From assembly GCF_014203955.1 (NCBI RefSeq), contig NZ_JACHKA010000001.1:620001-684000 (forward strand): DNA of 64,000 nucleotides, given 5' to 3'. The DNA comes from Sphingobium lignivorans. Lineage in GTDB: Bacteria; Pseudomonadota; Alphaproteobacteria; Sphingomonadales; Sphingomonadaceae. Numbering within the stretch: the first letter of the stretch is position 1; every line of letters starts with the position of its first letter. Made by a program: the position numbers and the translations under genes. Shown piece after piece: positions 26,627 through 36,400 of the stretch. The notes below the pieces were generated by a model. It was not told the DNA's origin. It saw nothing but the letters and a program-made list of their open reading frames with translations, and did not search any database.

Positions 26627-28465
26627 TCACGCGTCCTCCAGAACCCGTTCTTCTTCCAGGATCGTCACGGTGCCGCGCCCGCCATCCACACGGATGCGCT
26701 GCCCGTCCTTGATCTTCTGGGTCGCCGAGCCGGTGCCGACCACCGCCGGCAGGCCATATTCGCGCGCCACGATCGCCATGTGGCTCATCGATCCGCCGAT
26801 GTCGGAGACGGCGGCCGATATCTTCTGGAAGATCGGCGCCCAGGTCGGGTTGGTGACCTGGCAGACGAGGATGTCGCCCTGCTGCAGCCGGTTGATCTCC
26901 TCGACGGACCGGACCACCCGCGCGGTGCCCTCCACCACGCCGCTCGATGCCGCGAAGCCCTTGAGCTCGTTGCTGTCCCCTTCGCCGTCGGACAGCCAGA
27001 CGTCGAGGCTCTCGCGCGTGATGCCCCAGAGCATGACGATCGCCGGGTCGTCGATCACGTCCGGCACCTGGCCGAGCGCGGGCGGCACCACATGGCCCGC
27101 CCATGCCTTGATCGCGGCCTTGCGCTCGGCGACCTTCGCCGGCCAGACGCGCGGCCCGATCGGGTCCGAGCCGCTGGACCAGGCGAGCATCAGGTCGATG
27201 ATCGCGCTTTCCAGCTCATAATGGGTGAGGTTGAAGACATCCTCTTCCTTCTCCCAGAAGCCATGGTCGCGCAGCAGCGCGCCGAACTCGCGGATCTTGT
27301 TGAAGAAGAGATTGGTGTACCAGTGCTCGCAGTAGAATTTGTGGCCTTCCACATAAGGGAAGACGCGGTGAGCGAGCGTGATGAGCTGGTCGTAGGTCGC
27401 GCGGTCCTCGTCAGTATCCAGCAGGTCGCGATAATCCGCGATGAGCGCCTGCCGCTCCTCGATCAGCCGCTCCATCGGCCGCTCGATCGTGGCGCCGGCC
27501 TTCACCTTGGCGATGTAGCCCGGCAGCGCCGCGAAGGGCATGGAGAGGTCGTCGTTCCATGAGCGGTGATAATGGTAGAAGCCGTCCCCGACATTCACGT
27601 TGAACCACGGGTTGCGGCTCGTCTCCAGCTCCTGCAGCCAGGCCTTGCCGTTCTCGCCGAGCTGGTCGAGCGCCTGGAGCACGTCGTCGATCACCATACC
27701 GTCGTGGAACCTGTCGTCCACACCCAGTTCCACCGCGCGGCGGGCGAGGCGCTTCACTTCCTCGTCGGGCTTGAAGATCTCGGCTTCCATGCCCGCCACC
27801 ATGCGGCTGATCGCCTGGTCGCTGATCTCCGGGAAGGCCTTCTTGCAGAAGTCGAAGAAGGTCAGATAGGCGCCATAGCCGAGCAGCAGGAACTCGAAAT
27901 GATGGTGCCACATGCGGAAATAGCCCTCGAGCGTCTTCCGATATGTGTCGATGAGGTCGTGGTTCGCCGCCACGCCCTTGCCGGTATGCGTCGTCTCGAT
28001 GGGTTCGAGGTCGGGCAGTGACGGCTTGGAGAGCGCCTGCGCGTCCGCGATCAGCGCCTTCATCTTCTCCTTCCACTGGGCATATAGGTCTTCCCAGTGC
28101 TCGTAATAATAGAAGGCGCGCTGCTGGAATTCCTTCGCGCGCGCCTCGATTTCGGCGGGGTCGGTGACGGCCACGCCGCCGATGAACACCCGGCCGTTGA
28201 TGATGCGGTGATCGATGCCCTTGGTGGTGGGCAGCACATGCACGCGGGTGTTGAAGCTGCCGAGCGCGCAATAGGCCGCTTCCGCCGTGATCATGTCGAA
28301 ATGATGCATCGGCTCGGGGAAATGCATGCTGTTGTAGAACCAGAAGCGCTCGTCGTCGCCCTCATGGAACTGGCAGTAATAGGGATAGGCGGCCTGGGCT
28401 GCCTCGGTGCCCGGCACGATTTCCAGCGAGCTGGGCAGGGGGAAGCCCTTGGTCGGTTCGCTCAT
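26627..28465 (-). CDS. PEP-utilising (mobile histidine domain) kinase subunit, phenylphosphate-synthase-like
   Basis: A 612-residue protein. The last ~90 residues are the swivelling phosphohistidine domain of PEP synthase, with GGSMSHMAIVAREYGLPAVVG placing the phosphorylated residue at His562. The first ~500 residues are a large helical domain that in this family binds the phenolic substrate. The size (~69 kDa) matches the large subunit of phenylphosphate synthase. Together with the next gene it should transfer phosphate from ATP to a phenol. A GAGAGGA ribosome site supports the start. First enzyme gene of the carboxylase block. Confidence 0.86.
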   Translation of the reverse strand: MSEPTKGFPLPSSLEIVPGTEAAQAAYPYYCQFHEGDDERFWFYNSMHFPEPMHHFDMITAEAAYCALGSFNTRVHVLPTTKGIDHRIINGRVFIGGVAVTDPAEIEARAKEFQQRAFYYYEHWEDLYAQWKEKMKALIADAQALSKPSLPDLEPIETTHTGKGVAANHDLIDTYRKTLEGYFRMWHHHFEFLLLGYGAYLTFFDFCKKAFPEISDQAISRMVAGMEAEIFKPDEEVKRLARRAVELGVDDRFHDGMVIDDVLQALDQLGENGKAWLQELETSRNPWFNVNVGDGFYHYHRSWNDDLSMPFAALPGYIAKVKAGATIERPMERLIEERQALIADYRDLLDTDEDRATYDQLITLAHRVFPYVEGHKFYCEHWYTNLFFNKIREFGALLRDHGFWEKEEDVFNLTHYELESAIIDLMLAWSSGSDPIGPRVWPAKVAERKAAIKAWAGHVVPPALGQVPDVIDDPAIVMLWGITRESLDVWLSDGEGDSNELKGFAASSGVVEGTARVVRSVEEINRLQQGDILVCQVTNPTWAPIFQKISAAVSDIGGSMSHMAIVAREYGLPAVVGTGSATQKIKDGQRIRVDGGRGTVTILEEERVLEDA

Positions 28466-28689
28466 GGCAGTCCTCTCATATGGTCTTTTCCGCGCCGTCC
28501 GCCGGCCGAATCCGCGGGGGGATCGACCGGCAGCGCCGTGGGATCGTTGAGGAACCTAACCATGTGCGTCGCGCCTCCCAAGGATTCGCGCGCAAGCGCA
28601 TCAGGACAAAAACGCAGCGCTGCAGTCTTGTTGACCGCATTTCATTTCCGCAGGGATTGCCCGGCCCCCGGGGGAGGCGCGGCGCCGCC

Positions 28690-29655
28690 CTATTGCGCGC
28701 GGTGGCGTTCGCGCCAGTCCTTGGGCGTCATGCCGAAGCGCTTGCGGAAGAGCCGGGCGAAATAGCCCGGATCGAGGAAACCGCAGCGGAAAGCGATGTC
28801 GCCGAGCGAGAGGCCGCCCGCCCGGGGGTCGGCGAGCAGGTTGCTGGCCCGGTCGAGCCGGGTCGCGTTCAGTTCGCGCACGAAGCTGGTGCCCGATCCG
28901 GCGAGCAAGGCCTGCAGGTAGCGGCGGGAGATGCCGAGGTCGCCGGCGATCCGGTCCGGCGAGAGTTCCGGGTCGGCATGGTCGGTCTCGATGCGGCGCA
29001 GGATCTGCCGGGCGAGCTGGCCGCGATGGCGGCTCGGGGCGGGCTCGTGGAAGCCGGTGGCGAGCGTCAGCAGCGCGCCGACCTGTTCGGCGATGAGCGG
29101 GCGGGGCAGGGGGCTCTCGTCGATGCCCGCCACCATCGTCTCCAGCAGGCTGCCGAGCGGCGCACCCCAGCCCTCGCAGGCGGAGATCGGCCGGGCGAGC
29201 AGCGCCTCGGGGTCGGGCAGATATTTCTCCAGCCAGCCCTGCGGCATCATGAGGTCGATCGCCTCGTGCGCGGTATCCATCTCCATCTGGTAGAAGCGGG
29301 TATTGTCGAGCAGCACGAACTGCCCCGGCGCCACGGTGAAGCGCTTGCCCTGCATGCTGGTATCGAGCGCGCCGCGCCGCGCATAGACGAGCTGGATGGA
29401 CGGGGTGGCCCGGCCCGCGCTGCCGTCCGTCCCGCAATGGACGACGCGTTGCGCCGGGGCATGGAGCTGGAGGAGCCTCAGCTGGCCGACGCCATGGCTG
29501 GTCCACTGCGCGGCGAAATGATCGGTGTCGAACACGGTCACGTCGATGGGCGCGATGGTGCTCGCGGCCCAGTCGCGCCACTGGTGGATCGCCTCGCTGC
29601 GCGCAAGGCCGCTGGAGCTCCAGCTATGATCGTCCTGGCTTGGTTGCGCCTGCAT
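28690..29655 (-). CDS. AraC-family regulator, FeaR-like
   Basis: A 321-residue activator. The N-terminal ~180 residues form an AraC-binding-like cupin (PIDVTVFDTDHFAAQW.., TPSIQLVYARRG, VLLDNTRFYQ). The C-terminal ~100 residues hold two HTH units: LSPDRIAGDLGISRRYLQALL and LSLGDIAFRCGFLDPGYFARLFRKRFGMTPKDWR. It lies 224 bp upstream of and in line with the phenol-kinase/carboxylase genes, so it is the natural candidate for their activator, sensing an aromatic compound. ATG 29655 is used rather than a TTG 33 bases upstream, for its GGAGAGGG ribosome site. Confidence 0.88.
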   Translation of the reverse strand: MQAQPSQDDHSWSSSGLARSEAIHQWRDWAASTIAPIDVTVFDTDHFAAQWTSHGVGQLRLLQLHAPAQRVVHCGTDGSAGRATPSIQLVYARRGALDTSMQGKRFTVAPGQFVLLDNTRFYQMEMDTAHEAIDLMMPQGWLEKYLPDPEALLARPISACEGWGAPLGSLLETMVAGIDESPLPRPLIAEQVGALLTLATGFHEPAPSRHRGQLARQILRRIETDHADPELSPDRIAGDLGISRRYLQALLAGSGTSFVRELNATRLDRASNLLADPRAGGLSLGDIAFRCGFLDPGYFARLFRKRFGMTPKDWRERHRAQ

Positions 29656-29727
29656 GGTCAGGGGCCCTCTCCGGCTTCCTGCGGACAAGTCTATGCCCCG
29701 GGGCGCCCGGGCGCAAGCGCGCGGCGC

Positions 29728-31215
29728 TCAGCCGGTCTCCCCGCGCTCCGGGTCGCCGGTTGCGGGCCGGCCCCGGCGCACCCGCCCGGTCAGCTCCGCG
29801 CCCGCGTCCCGGGGGAGCCTCGCGAACAGCGGCGCCGCGCAGGCGGCCATGGCGGCAAGGATCAGGATCGCCAGCCGGAAGTCGGGCAGGCTCGGCGCAT
29901 CGGCCGGGCCCGCGAGGAGACCAAGCAGCGCCGCCGCGCCGGAAATGGCGACAGCCTGCGCCAGCGAGTTGCTGAGGCTGCCGAGCACGGTGGCGCCGCC
30001 GATCTCGCTTTGCGGCATGTCGGCGAAGCGCAGCGGCATCAGCGCGGTGAAGAGGATGGAGCGCGCCATCCCCACCCCGATCATGATCGCGAAGAGCAGC
30101 CAGAACGGCATGCCCGGCGGCAGCGCGGCGCAGACCAGCAGGGAGACCGCGAGGCTGATCGAGCCGCTGACGAGCGCCGTGCGGAAGCCCAGCCGCCGCA
30201 GCGCGCGCGACGCGATCGTCTTGAGCGCGAGGTCGCCGGCATTCTGCGCCAGCAGCAGCATGCCCGCCTGGAAAGGCGTGAGGGCAAGGCCGATCTGCAG
30301 CATCAAGGGCAGGGTGAAGCTCATCGCCATGAAAGGGATGCGCACGAAATTGCCCGCGCCGATGGTCGCGGCGAAGAAGCAGGGGTGCCGCAGCGGGGTG
30401 AGCGGCACGATGGGGTGCGGCGCGGTTCGCGCATGACGCCATGCAAGGAAGCCGAACCCGGCGGCCGCCACCAGCAGCGCCGCGCCGATCCGGGGGCCGT
30501 TGCCGCCCTGGCCGAACCGGTCCATCGCGCCGATGAATGCGCACAGGAAGCCCGCCGTCACCGCGAAGCCCCGCAAGTCGAACGGCGTACGCGCGGCGGC
30601 GGGAATGCGCGGAATGAAGCGCAGCGCGGCGGCGAGAGCCAGCAGGCCGGTCGGCACGTTGAGGAAGAAGATCCAGCGCCAGTCCACGAAGGTGGTGATG
30701 AACCCGCCCAGCGGCGGCCCCAGCACCGGCGCCACCAGCGCGGGCGTCGAGCTGATCGTCATTGCCGTCACCAGATAATGGCGGGGCGTGATGGTGAGCT
30801 GCACGATGTTGCCCACGGGAATCATCAGCGAGGCGAAGGCCGCCTGCGAGACGCGCGCCGCGAGGAACAGGGTGAGGTCGGGCGAGAAGCCGGCACCGAC
30901 CGAGGACAGCGTGAAGCCGACGATGGCGGTGAGGAACACGCGGCGCGAGCCGAAGCGCTCGCCGATCCAGCGGCTCAGCGGCTGCAGCGCGGCGGAAACG
31001 AGGATGTAGATGGTGATCGTCGTGCTCAGGGTCGTCGCCGGCACGCCGAAATCGGCGCCCATGCGCGGCAGGGCGGTGATGAGCGTTGTGCTGTCGATGC
31101 CCACCATGAACATCGTGCCGGCCAGCACGATGGCCGTCGCGCGGGCCCGGGCCAGCGCCGCGCGCTCCTCCGCGCGCTGCGTTTCGCTGGTCGAGACGTC
31201 ATGCGGCATGCTCAT
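29728..31215 (-). CDS. DHA2-type MFS multidrug/aromatic efflux protein
   Basis: A 495-residue membrane protein with 14 predicted helices, the layout of the DHA2 (EmrB/QacA) branch. The helix 1 motif MFMVGIDSTTLITALPRMG, RWIGERFGSRRVFL after helix 2, and the antiporter motif C-like ALVAPVLGPPLGGFI in helix 5 all fit drug:proton antiport. It precedes the AraC gene by 72 bp on the same strand. It may protect against aromatic substrates of the block or be unrelated. An EmrA-type membrane-fusion partner is absent. Confidence 0.88.
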   Translation of the reverse strand: MSMPHDVSTSETQRAEERAALARARATAIVLAGTMFMVGIDSTTLITALPRMGADFGVPATTLSTTITIYILVSAALQPLSRWIGERFGSRRVFLTAIVGFTLSSVGAGFSPDLTLFLAARVSQAAFASLMIPVGNIVQLTITPRHYLVTAMTISSTPALVAPVLGPPLGGFITTFVDWRWIFFLNVPTGLLALAAALRFIPRIPAAARTPFDLRGFAVTAGFLCAFIGAMDRFGQGGNGPRIGAALLVAAAGFGFLAWRHARTAPHPIVPLTPLRHPCFFAATIGAGNFVRIPFMAMSFTLPLMLQIGLALTPFQAGMLLLAQNAGDLALKTIASRALRRLGFRTALVSGSISLAVSLLVCAALPPGMPFWLLFAIMIGVGMARSILFTALMPLRFADMPQSEIGGATVLGSLSNSLAQAVAISGAAALLGLLAGPADAPSLPDFRLAILILAAMAACAAPLFARLPRDAGAELTGRVRRGRPATGDPERGETG

Positions 31216-31343
31216 ATCCTGCCGCTCATGGCAGGCGCGGCGCGCGCGGCCAAGCCGCGAGGCGGATATCCGGTCAGAATGCCGGGCAGTGAAATGCGGC
31301 GCGGCCGGCGGTCATGCGCCGCCGGCCGCGCGATGCCGCGCGC

Positions 31344-31739
31344 TTACTCCGTCGTGCGGCCGTCGAAATGCTCGTGGGCCTGCTGCGCGTCGGCGCAGCT
31401 CTTGTGGACCGTTCCGTCGAGATGTTCCGGCGGCCCGTAGATGGTGTAGAGTTTCAGCGGCTCCGTGCCGGTGCAGATGACATTGTGCCGCGCGCCCTGC
31501 GGCACGATCACGCCGTCATCGGCCTTCACCTTGTTGCACACACCGTCGATCCAGACTTCGCCTTCGCCCGCCTCGAAGCGGAAGAACTGGTCGCGATCGT
31601 CATGCACTTCCTCGCCGATCTCCTCGCCCGGCCGGATGGCCATGACCACGAGCTGGAGATTGTGGCCGGTGTAGAGCACGCGGCGGAAATCCTCGTTCTC
31701 CTCGGTCGCCTTCTCGATGTCGTCGACATATCCCTTCAT
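31344..31739 (-). CDS. Small cupin-domain protein
   Basis: A 131-residue single cupin. RPGEEIGEEVHDDRDQFFRFEAGEGEVWI is motif 1 (metal ligands Glu, His and Glu-like positions) and VPQGARHNVICTG motif 2 with its histidine, so a metal site is likely. It resembles small cupins annotated as isomerases or unknown dioxygenase-like proteins; no specific reaction can be assigned. A GAAGGGGA ribosome site precedes ATG 31739. It heads the long minus-strand block and is divergent from the CmcJ-like gene. Confidence 0.8.
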   Translation of the reverse strand: MKGYVDDIEKATEENEDFRRVLYTGHNLQLVVMAIRPGEEIGEEVHDDRDQFFRFEAGEGEVWIDGVCNKVKADDGVIVPQGARHNVICTGTEPLKLYTIYGPPEHLDGTVHKSCADAQQAHEHFDGRTTE

Positions 31740-31866
31740 GCGAAATCCCCTTCATCTGTCATGGTCCCGGCCGATATCGGGTCGCGTGCCGACACCCGCA
31801 ACAGGCGTTTGTGAGGATATCCGCCTTTGGCTATGATCGCGCGACAAGCAGAATGAAGGAGAGAGC

Positions 31867-32769
31867 ATGTCCGTCCGGCAGATCGACATCGAGGAGAGCG
31901 TGCGCAGTGTCGAGGCGGCGCTGAACTATCTGCTGCCCGGGCCGGACATCAACCGGCGGTTCGTTTCGGCGGGCGTCGAAGTGAATACCGGGCGCTACGG
32001 GCCCTTCGTCGCCACCATTCGCGACGGGCGCGCCATTCGCGATCATTTCTCCTTTGACCGGCAGGGCTTCCGCCTGCTCGACGCGCCGACGCAGGTGCGC
32101 GATTTCTCGGACATAGCGGAGATCGATCGCGTCTATCCCGTCGAGGTGGAGGGCTATGTGCGCGAGGCCTTCGGCGCCGATCTGGTCGTGCCCATGGGCT
32201 GGATGATCCGCACCTCCGGCGAGGTCGCCAGCCGCCAGAAGAAGAGGGACCAGCCCTATCGGCACCAGGGCGGCGTCCAGCCCCCGGCGGGGGAAGTGCA
32301 TGTCGATACCGAGCCGAGCCGGCAGCTTGCCGCCGCCCGCCGCGCTTATGATCGCGTCCGCCCGGGCGGGCCGGGCTTTCGCCGCTTCATCATCTCCAGC
32401 TTCTGGCGCACTTTCTCGCCGCCGCCGCAGGATTGCCCGCTGGCGCTGTGCGACGCGCGCAGCGTCGGCGATGACGAAGGCACGCCCAATGTGCTCTGGG
32501 TGGTCGACGAAATTCCGCAGGGCGATGCGATGTTCGCGCCGATGGACGATGACGGTCAGATGGCAGCGGCGATCTTCCGCCACAATCCGGCGCATCGCTG
32601 GTGGTATTTCTCCAACATGACGCGGGACGAGGCGCTGCTCTTCAAGTTCCATGACAGTGATCGCAGCGTCGGCTGGCGCACGCCGCACACCGCTTTCTGG
32701 GACGACAGCCTGCCCGGCGCCCATCCGCGCGAAAGCATCGAGCTGCGCAGCATCGCATTCTTCGAATGA
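31867..32769 (+). CDS. CmcJ/NvfI-family oxygenase-like protein
   Basis: A 300-residue protein similar to the CmcJ/NvfI/gibberellin-desaturase-like group of Fe(II)/2-oxoglutarate enzymes. VHVDTEPSRQLAA supplies the H-x-D pair of the iron site and WRTPHTAFWDDS the distal region with the second histidine; ESIELRS follows with a conserved arginine for 2-oxoglutarate. Fungal relatives hydroxylate or rearrange natural products. An AGGAGAG ribosome site precedes the ATG. It is followed by a MarR gene 97 bp downstream. The bacterial substrate is unknown. Confidence 0.75.
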   Translation: MSVRQIDIEESVRSVEAALNYLLPGPDINRRFVSAGVEVNTGRYGPFVATIRDGRAIRDHFSFDRQGFRLLDAPTQVRDFSDIAEIDRVYPVEVEGYVREAFGADLVVPMGWMIRTSGEVASRQKKRDQPYRHQGGVQPPAGEVHVDTEPSRQLAAARRAYDRVRPGGPGFRRFIISSFWRTFSPPPQDCPLALCDARSVGDDEGTPNVLWVVDEIPQGDAMFAPMDDDGQMAAAIFRHNPAHRWWYFSNMTRDEALLFKFHDSDRSVGWRTPHTAFWDDSLPGAHPRESIELRSIAFFE

Positions 32770-32779
32770 CGCGGCAGGT

Positions 32780-32810
32780 CATTCGTTGTCGAATGCAATA
32801 GTTGATATCA
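32780..32810. promoter_or_regulatory. Two palindromes upstream of the MarR gene
   Basis: CATTCG-TTGT-CGAATG (32780-32795) is a perfect 6-bp-arm palindrome, and TGATATCA (32803-32810) is a perfect 8-bp palindrome 57 bp before the MarR start. Spacing and AT-rich centres suit a MarR operator for autoregulation. Confidence 0.45.
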
Positions 32811-32866
32811 TCCACTCTATCCGCCAAGAGAGCGGCTCGGGCAACGCGAGCGAAAGACGGGACGAC

Positions 32867-33364
32867 ATGAGCGAGAATGCGCAGGCGACGGAGGGGGCGG
32901 CGGTTGCCGTGCGGATGAACTGGGGGCCGCTTTCGAGCGCGGTCGGCACCAATGTACGCCTGTTGCGCAACGAGCTGGTGACCCGGATCGTCGAGGCCTA
33001 CGCGCCCTTCGACCTTCGCTCCGGCGCCTTGTCGGTGATGGTGCTCATCCGGGGCAATCCGGGCTGTTCCCAGTCCGAGCTCGCGCGGGAAGTCGCCATG
33101 GACGATTCGGCGATGGTGGCGATCATCGACGAGCTGGAGCAGCGGGGGCTGGCGCGCCGCACCCGTTCCACGACCGATCGCCGCCGCAACAGCCTCAGCC
33201 TCACGCCGGAGGGCGAGGCGCTGATGACGGAGATGGTCGGGTGCGGCACGGCCGTCGAGCGCCCGATCCGCGACGAACTGAGCGCGGCGGAGCTGGAGAC
33301 GCTCATCGCGCTCCTCCGGCGCGCTTATGGTGCCCTGATGGCGGCACCGCGCGACAGGGCCTGA
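32867..33364 (+). CDS. MarR-family transcriptional regulator
   Basis: A 165-residue winged-helix regulator. GCSQSELAREVAMDDSAMVAIIDELEQRGLARRTRSTTDRRRNSLSLT covers the recognition helix and the wing, whose DRRRN end is typical of the family. Neighbouring catabolic and uptake genes suggest it responds to an aromatic ligand, possibly controlling the upstream oxygenase-like gene or the TonB receptor and decarboxylase genes beyond. Two palindromes lie just upstream. The ribosome site is weak. Convergent with the TonB receptor gene. Confidence 0.88.
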   Translation: MSENAQATEGAAVAVRMNWGPLSSAVGTNVRLLRNELVTRIVEAYAPFDLRSGALSVMVLIRGNPGCSQSELAREVAMDDSAMVAIIDELEQRGLARRTRSTTDRRRNSLSLTPEGEALMTEMVGCGTAVERPIRDELSAAELETLIALLRRAYGALMAAPRDRA

Positions 33365-33382
33365 TTCCCGCGCGGCGGGCGA

Positions 33383-33414
33383 GGCAAAAAAGAAGGCCTC
33401 CCCGAGGGGAGGCC
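33383..33414 (-). terminator. Terminator of the TonB-receptor gene
   Basis: GGCCTCCC-CGAG-GGGAGGCC hairpin (33395-33414) followed on the minus strand by six T residues (AAAAAA on the plus strand just left of the stem). It lies between the convergent MarR and receptor genes and has the U-tract on the receptor side. Confidence 0.85.
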
Positions 33415-33440
33415 GGCAAGGGAGGAAGGGGCGCTCGCCT

Positions 33441-36400
33441 TCAGAACTTGAAGTTGGCGCCAATGGCGAAGCGACGGCCGATCAGATCGTAATCCTGGCC
33501 GGCAGCGGTGGAACTGGGCGCGCCCAGCGCGCCGCCGCGCAACTCGCCATTCGCGGCGTTCGGCGCGGTGTTGTAGTTGATGAGCGGCGGCGCCTTGTCG
33601 AACAGATTGTCGATCCCGAAGCGAAGCGTCGCATTGCGCGTGATCGAGATGCTGCCGTTCAGGTGGAAGAGATCATAAGCCGGCGCACCGAAGAGGGTCG
33701 TGTCCGGGTTGGTCGCCGCGGCCGAGGCCCGGGTCGCCGGCAGGTGCGACCATTGCAGGGCGATGCGGACGCTGTCGAGCGCATAGCTGAAGGTGTTGAA
33801 CAGCTTCCACCGATAGGCGCCGCCTGCGTTCAGGCCGTTCTGGACCGTGCCCAGCGTCCCGGCGAACTCGTCCATCGGGTTGGTCGGGAAGTTCGCGGAC
33901 TTGAGCGAGATCAGGTAATTGAAGACGGTCGTGACGCCGAACCGGCCCGGAAGGCCGATGCCCGCATCCTGCAGGTCGATCGTCCAGTCGAGCTGCGTAT
34001 CCACGCCCGAGGTCTTGATGCGGCCGAAATTCTGGTACTGGCCGACGAGATTGCCGATCGTGCCGATGCCGACATTGCGCACCACTGCCTCGCAGGCTGC
34101 GCTGTTCGGGTCGAGCGTGGGGTTGAATGCCACGTCGAAGCATTTCTGCTGGATGAAGTCCCCCGTTTCCGCGCCGATCGCGTCGTCGATCTGGATGTTG
34201 TAGTAATCGACCGAGAGGCGCATCCCGCTGAGCCAGGGGGATTGCACCGGCGAGGCGATCACGGCGCCCACCGTCCAGGTCTTCGCGATTTCCGGCTTGA
34301 TGTCGAGATTGCCGGTGGAGGTCGCAAAGCCGGTCGTCGCGCCCGAGACCTGCGTGCCGCTGTAGAACTGGTCGGCCGTCGTCGGGTCGATCCCGTTCAT
34401 CAGCGTTTCGCACAGCGCCCGCACGGCGGCCCGGTTGGTGGTGTTGGCGGGGCCGGCACCATAAGCCAGCAGATTGTTGGTGCTGGAGCAGGCGTCGCCG
34501 CGATTGAGGCTCACGAAGGATTGCTGCGGGGCCTGGAACAGCTCGGCGATATTGGGCGCGCGCACCGCCCGGTTGTAGCCGCCGCGCACGCGCAGCCAGT
34601 CGGTGACTTCCCAGTCCGCCATCGCTTTCCAGGTGAAGGCATTGCCGGTCGTGTCATAGTCGGAGGTGCGGGCGCCGAGCTCCAGCTCCAGCTTGCGGAT
34701 GAGCGGCAGGTCGGAGAGCAGCGGCACCAGCAGCTCGCCATAGAGCTCCTTGACCGTGATCGAGCCCTTGGAATTGCCGCTCGGATAAAGGCCCGCCACC
34801 TGGTCGAGGAAGGACTGGCCCTGCGTGGAAAGCGTATCATTGGTGAAGGTGAAGCGGTTGCGCCGGTAGGACGCGCCGACCGCCGCGCGCAGGTCGCCTG
34901 CCGGCAATGCCACCAGCGAGCCCTGTGCATTCGCTTCCCAGTTGGTCTGCTGCATCACCGAGCGGGACTTCACGTCCGCCGAGATGGCATCGAGGCAATC
35001 CTGGCTGGTGGCGATGTTGTCGAAGGGGTTGAGGCCGCTGGTGCAGGTCGCGCGGGAGGCGCCGAAGCCGCCCTGGCTCTGATTGCCTTGCGCGGAGAAG
35101 CCGGCGCCCCAGTTGGGCGCGGTGATGACCGTGCGATAGCGCTCCAGCGAGACGAAGCCGGAGGAGAGGAAGCTGGTCTCGGATTCGCCCTGCGAGCCGG
35201 AAATGTCCCAGGTCCAGTCCGTGCCCGGCACCCGGCCTTCCAGTGCGACGAGCATCTGGTAGGTATAGACGTCCGCATTCACGGAGCGAGGCACGTCGAG
35301 CGGATACTGGTTGAGCTGCCAGTCGCAATTGGCGGCCGATCCGGGGACCAGCGGGCTCGCTTCCGGGCAATTGAGGTTCGCCAGCGCCTGGGCGGAGGTG
35401 CCGGGCGCGGGCGTGCGGCTGGCGAGGATGGCCCGCAGCTCGGCGGGCACCTCGTGCGTGATCGGAATGTTGGCGCTCCAGCCGTTCACGGCGCCCGCGC
35501 GCTGCTGGATGGTGCGGGTGGAAGTCTTGTTGAAATAGCCCTGTGCGGTCAGGCTCACCCAGTCGGTAATCTCGAAATTGCCGCGCGCGTAGAGATTGAA
35601 GCGGTTGAGCGGCAGGACGAGCTGGTCCTCGAGGAAATTCTCGCCGAGGAAGCCGAGGCTGTTCTCCTTGAAGCCCGGCCCGTAGGCCCCCGCATAGCGA
35701 TAGGCGCCGGCGCGGGTCGCGAAATTGTTGATGCCGCCGAAGACGGTCCCGTTGGTGTTGAACCAGAGCGTGCCGGTCGTCGGATAATTGGGGAACTGCG
35801 CCACGTTCCGGCCGGAGAAGATGCTGTTCATCACGGCTTGCGACGGGCGGTTCACGCCCGGGATGTAGCTGGGATAATCGGAGAAGTTCTGGTTGCCGAC
35901 GGTGTCGGGGTCCGAATAGAAATCGCGGAACCACTTGCGGTCGACGCGCTTGGACGACGAGCGGTCGTTGGTTTCCATCGCGATGCTGATGTTGCCCCGC
36001 CCATCCGCGAAGTCGGTGCCCATGATGCCGTTGATGGTATATTCCTGCCCGTCGCCGCGCTGGGAAATGCCCATCCGGCCATCGAGCTGCAGGCCCTGGA
36101 AATTCTTCTTGAGGATGAAGTTGACGACGCCGCCCACCGCGTCCGCGCCATAGGTCGCCGAAGCGCCGCCGGTGATGATCTCGACACGCTCGATGGCCGC
36201 CGAGGGAATGGAATTGATGTCCACCACCATGTTGGCATTGCCCGGCGTCGCGCGGCGCCCGTCGAGCAGCACGAGATTGCGGTTGGCGCCAAGGCCCCGC
36301 AGCGAGACGCTGGCCGCGCCGGGCGTGTTGGTGGCGGTCGCCTGGATGTCGCCGCCCAGCGCCGGCGTCTGGGCCGGGGTGAATTGCGGCAGCTTGTTGA

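Noticed and set aside
28466..28689. AraC binding sites upstream of the phenol-kinase gene
   Set aside because: Expected here, but no clear direct repeat could be read by eye.
28480..31440. 986-codon open frame antisense to AraC and MFS genes
   Set aside because: Same reason: a GC-driven shadow with repetitive Arg/Glu/Gly composition.
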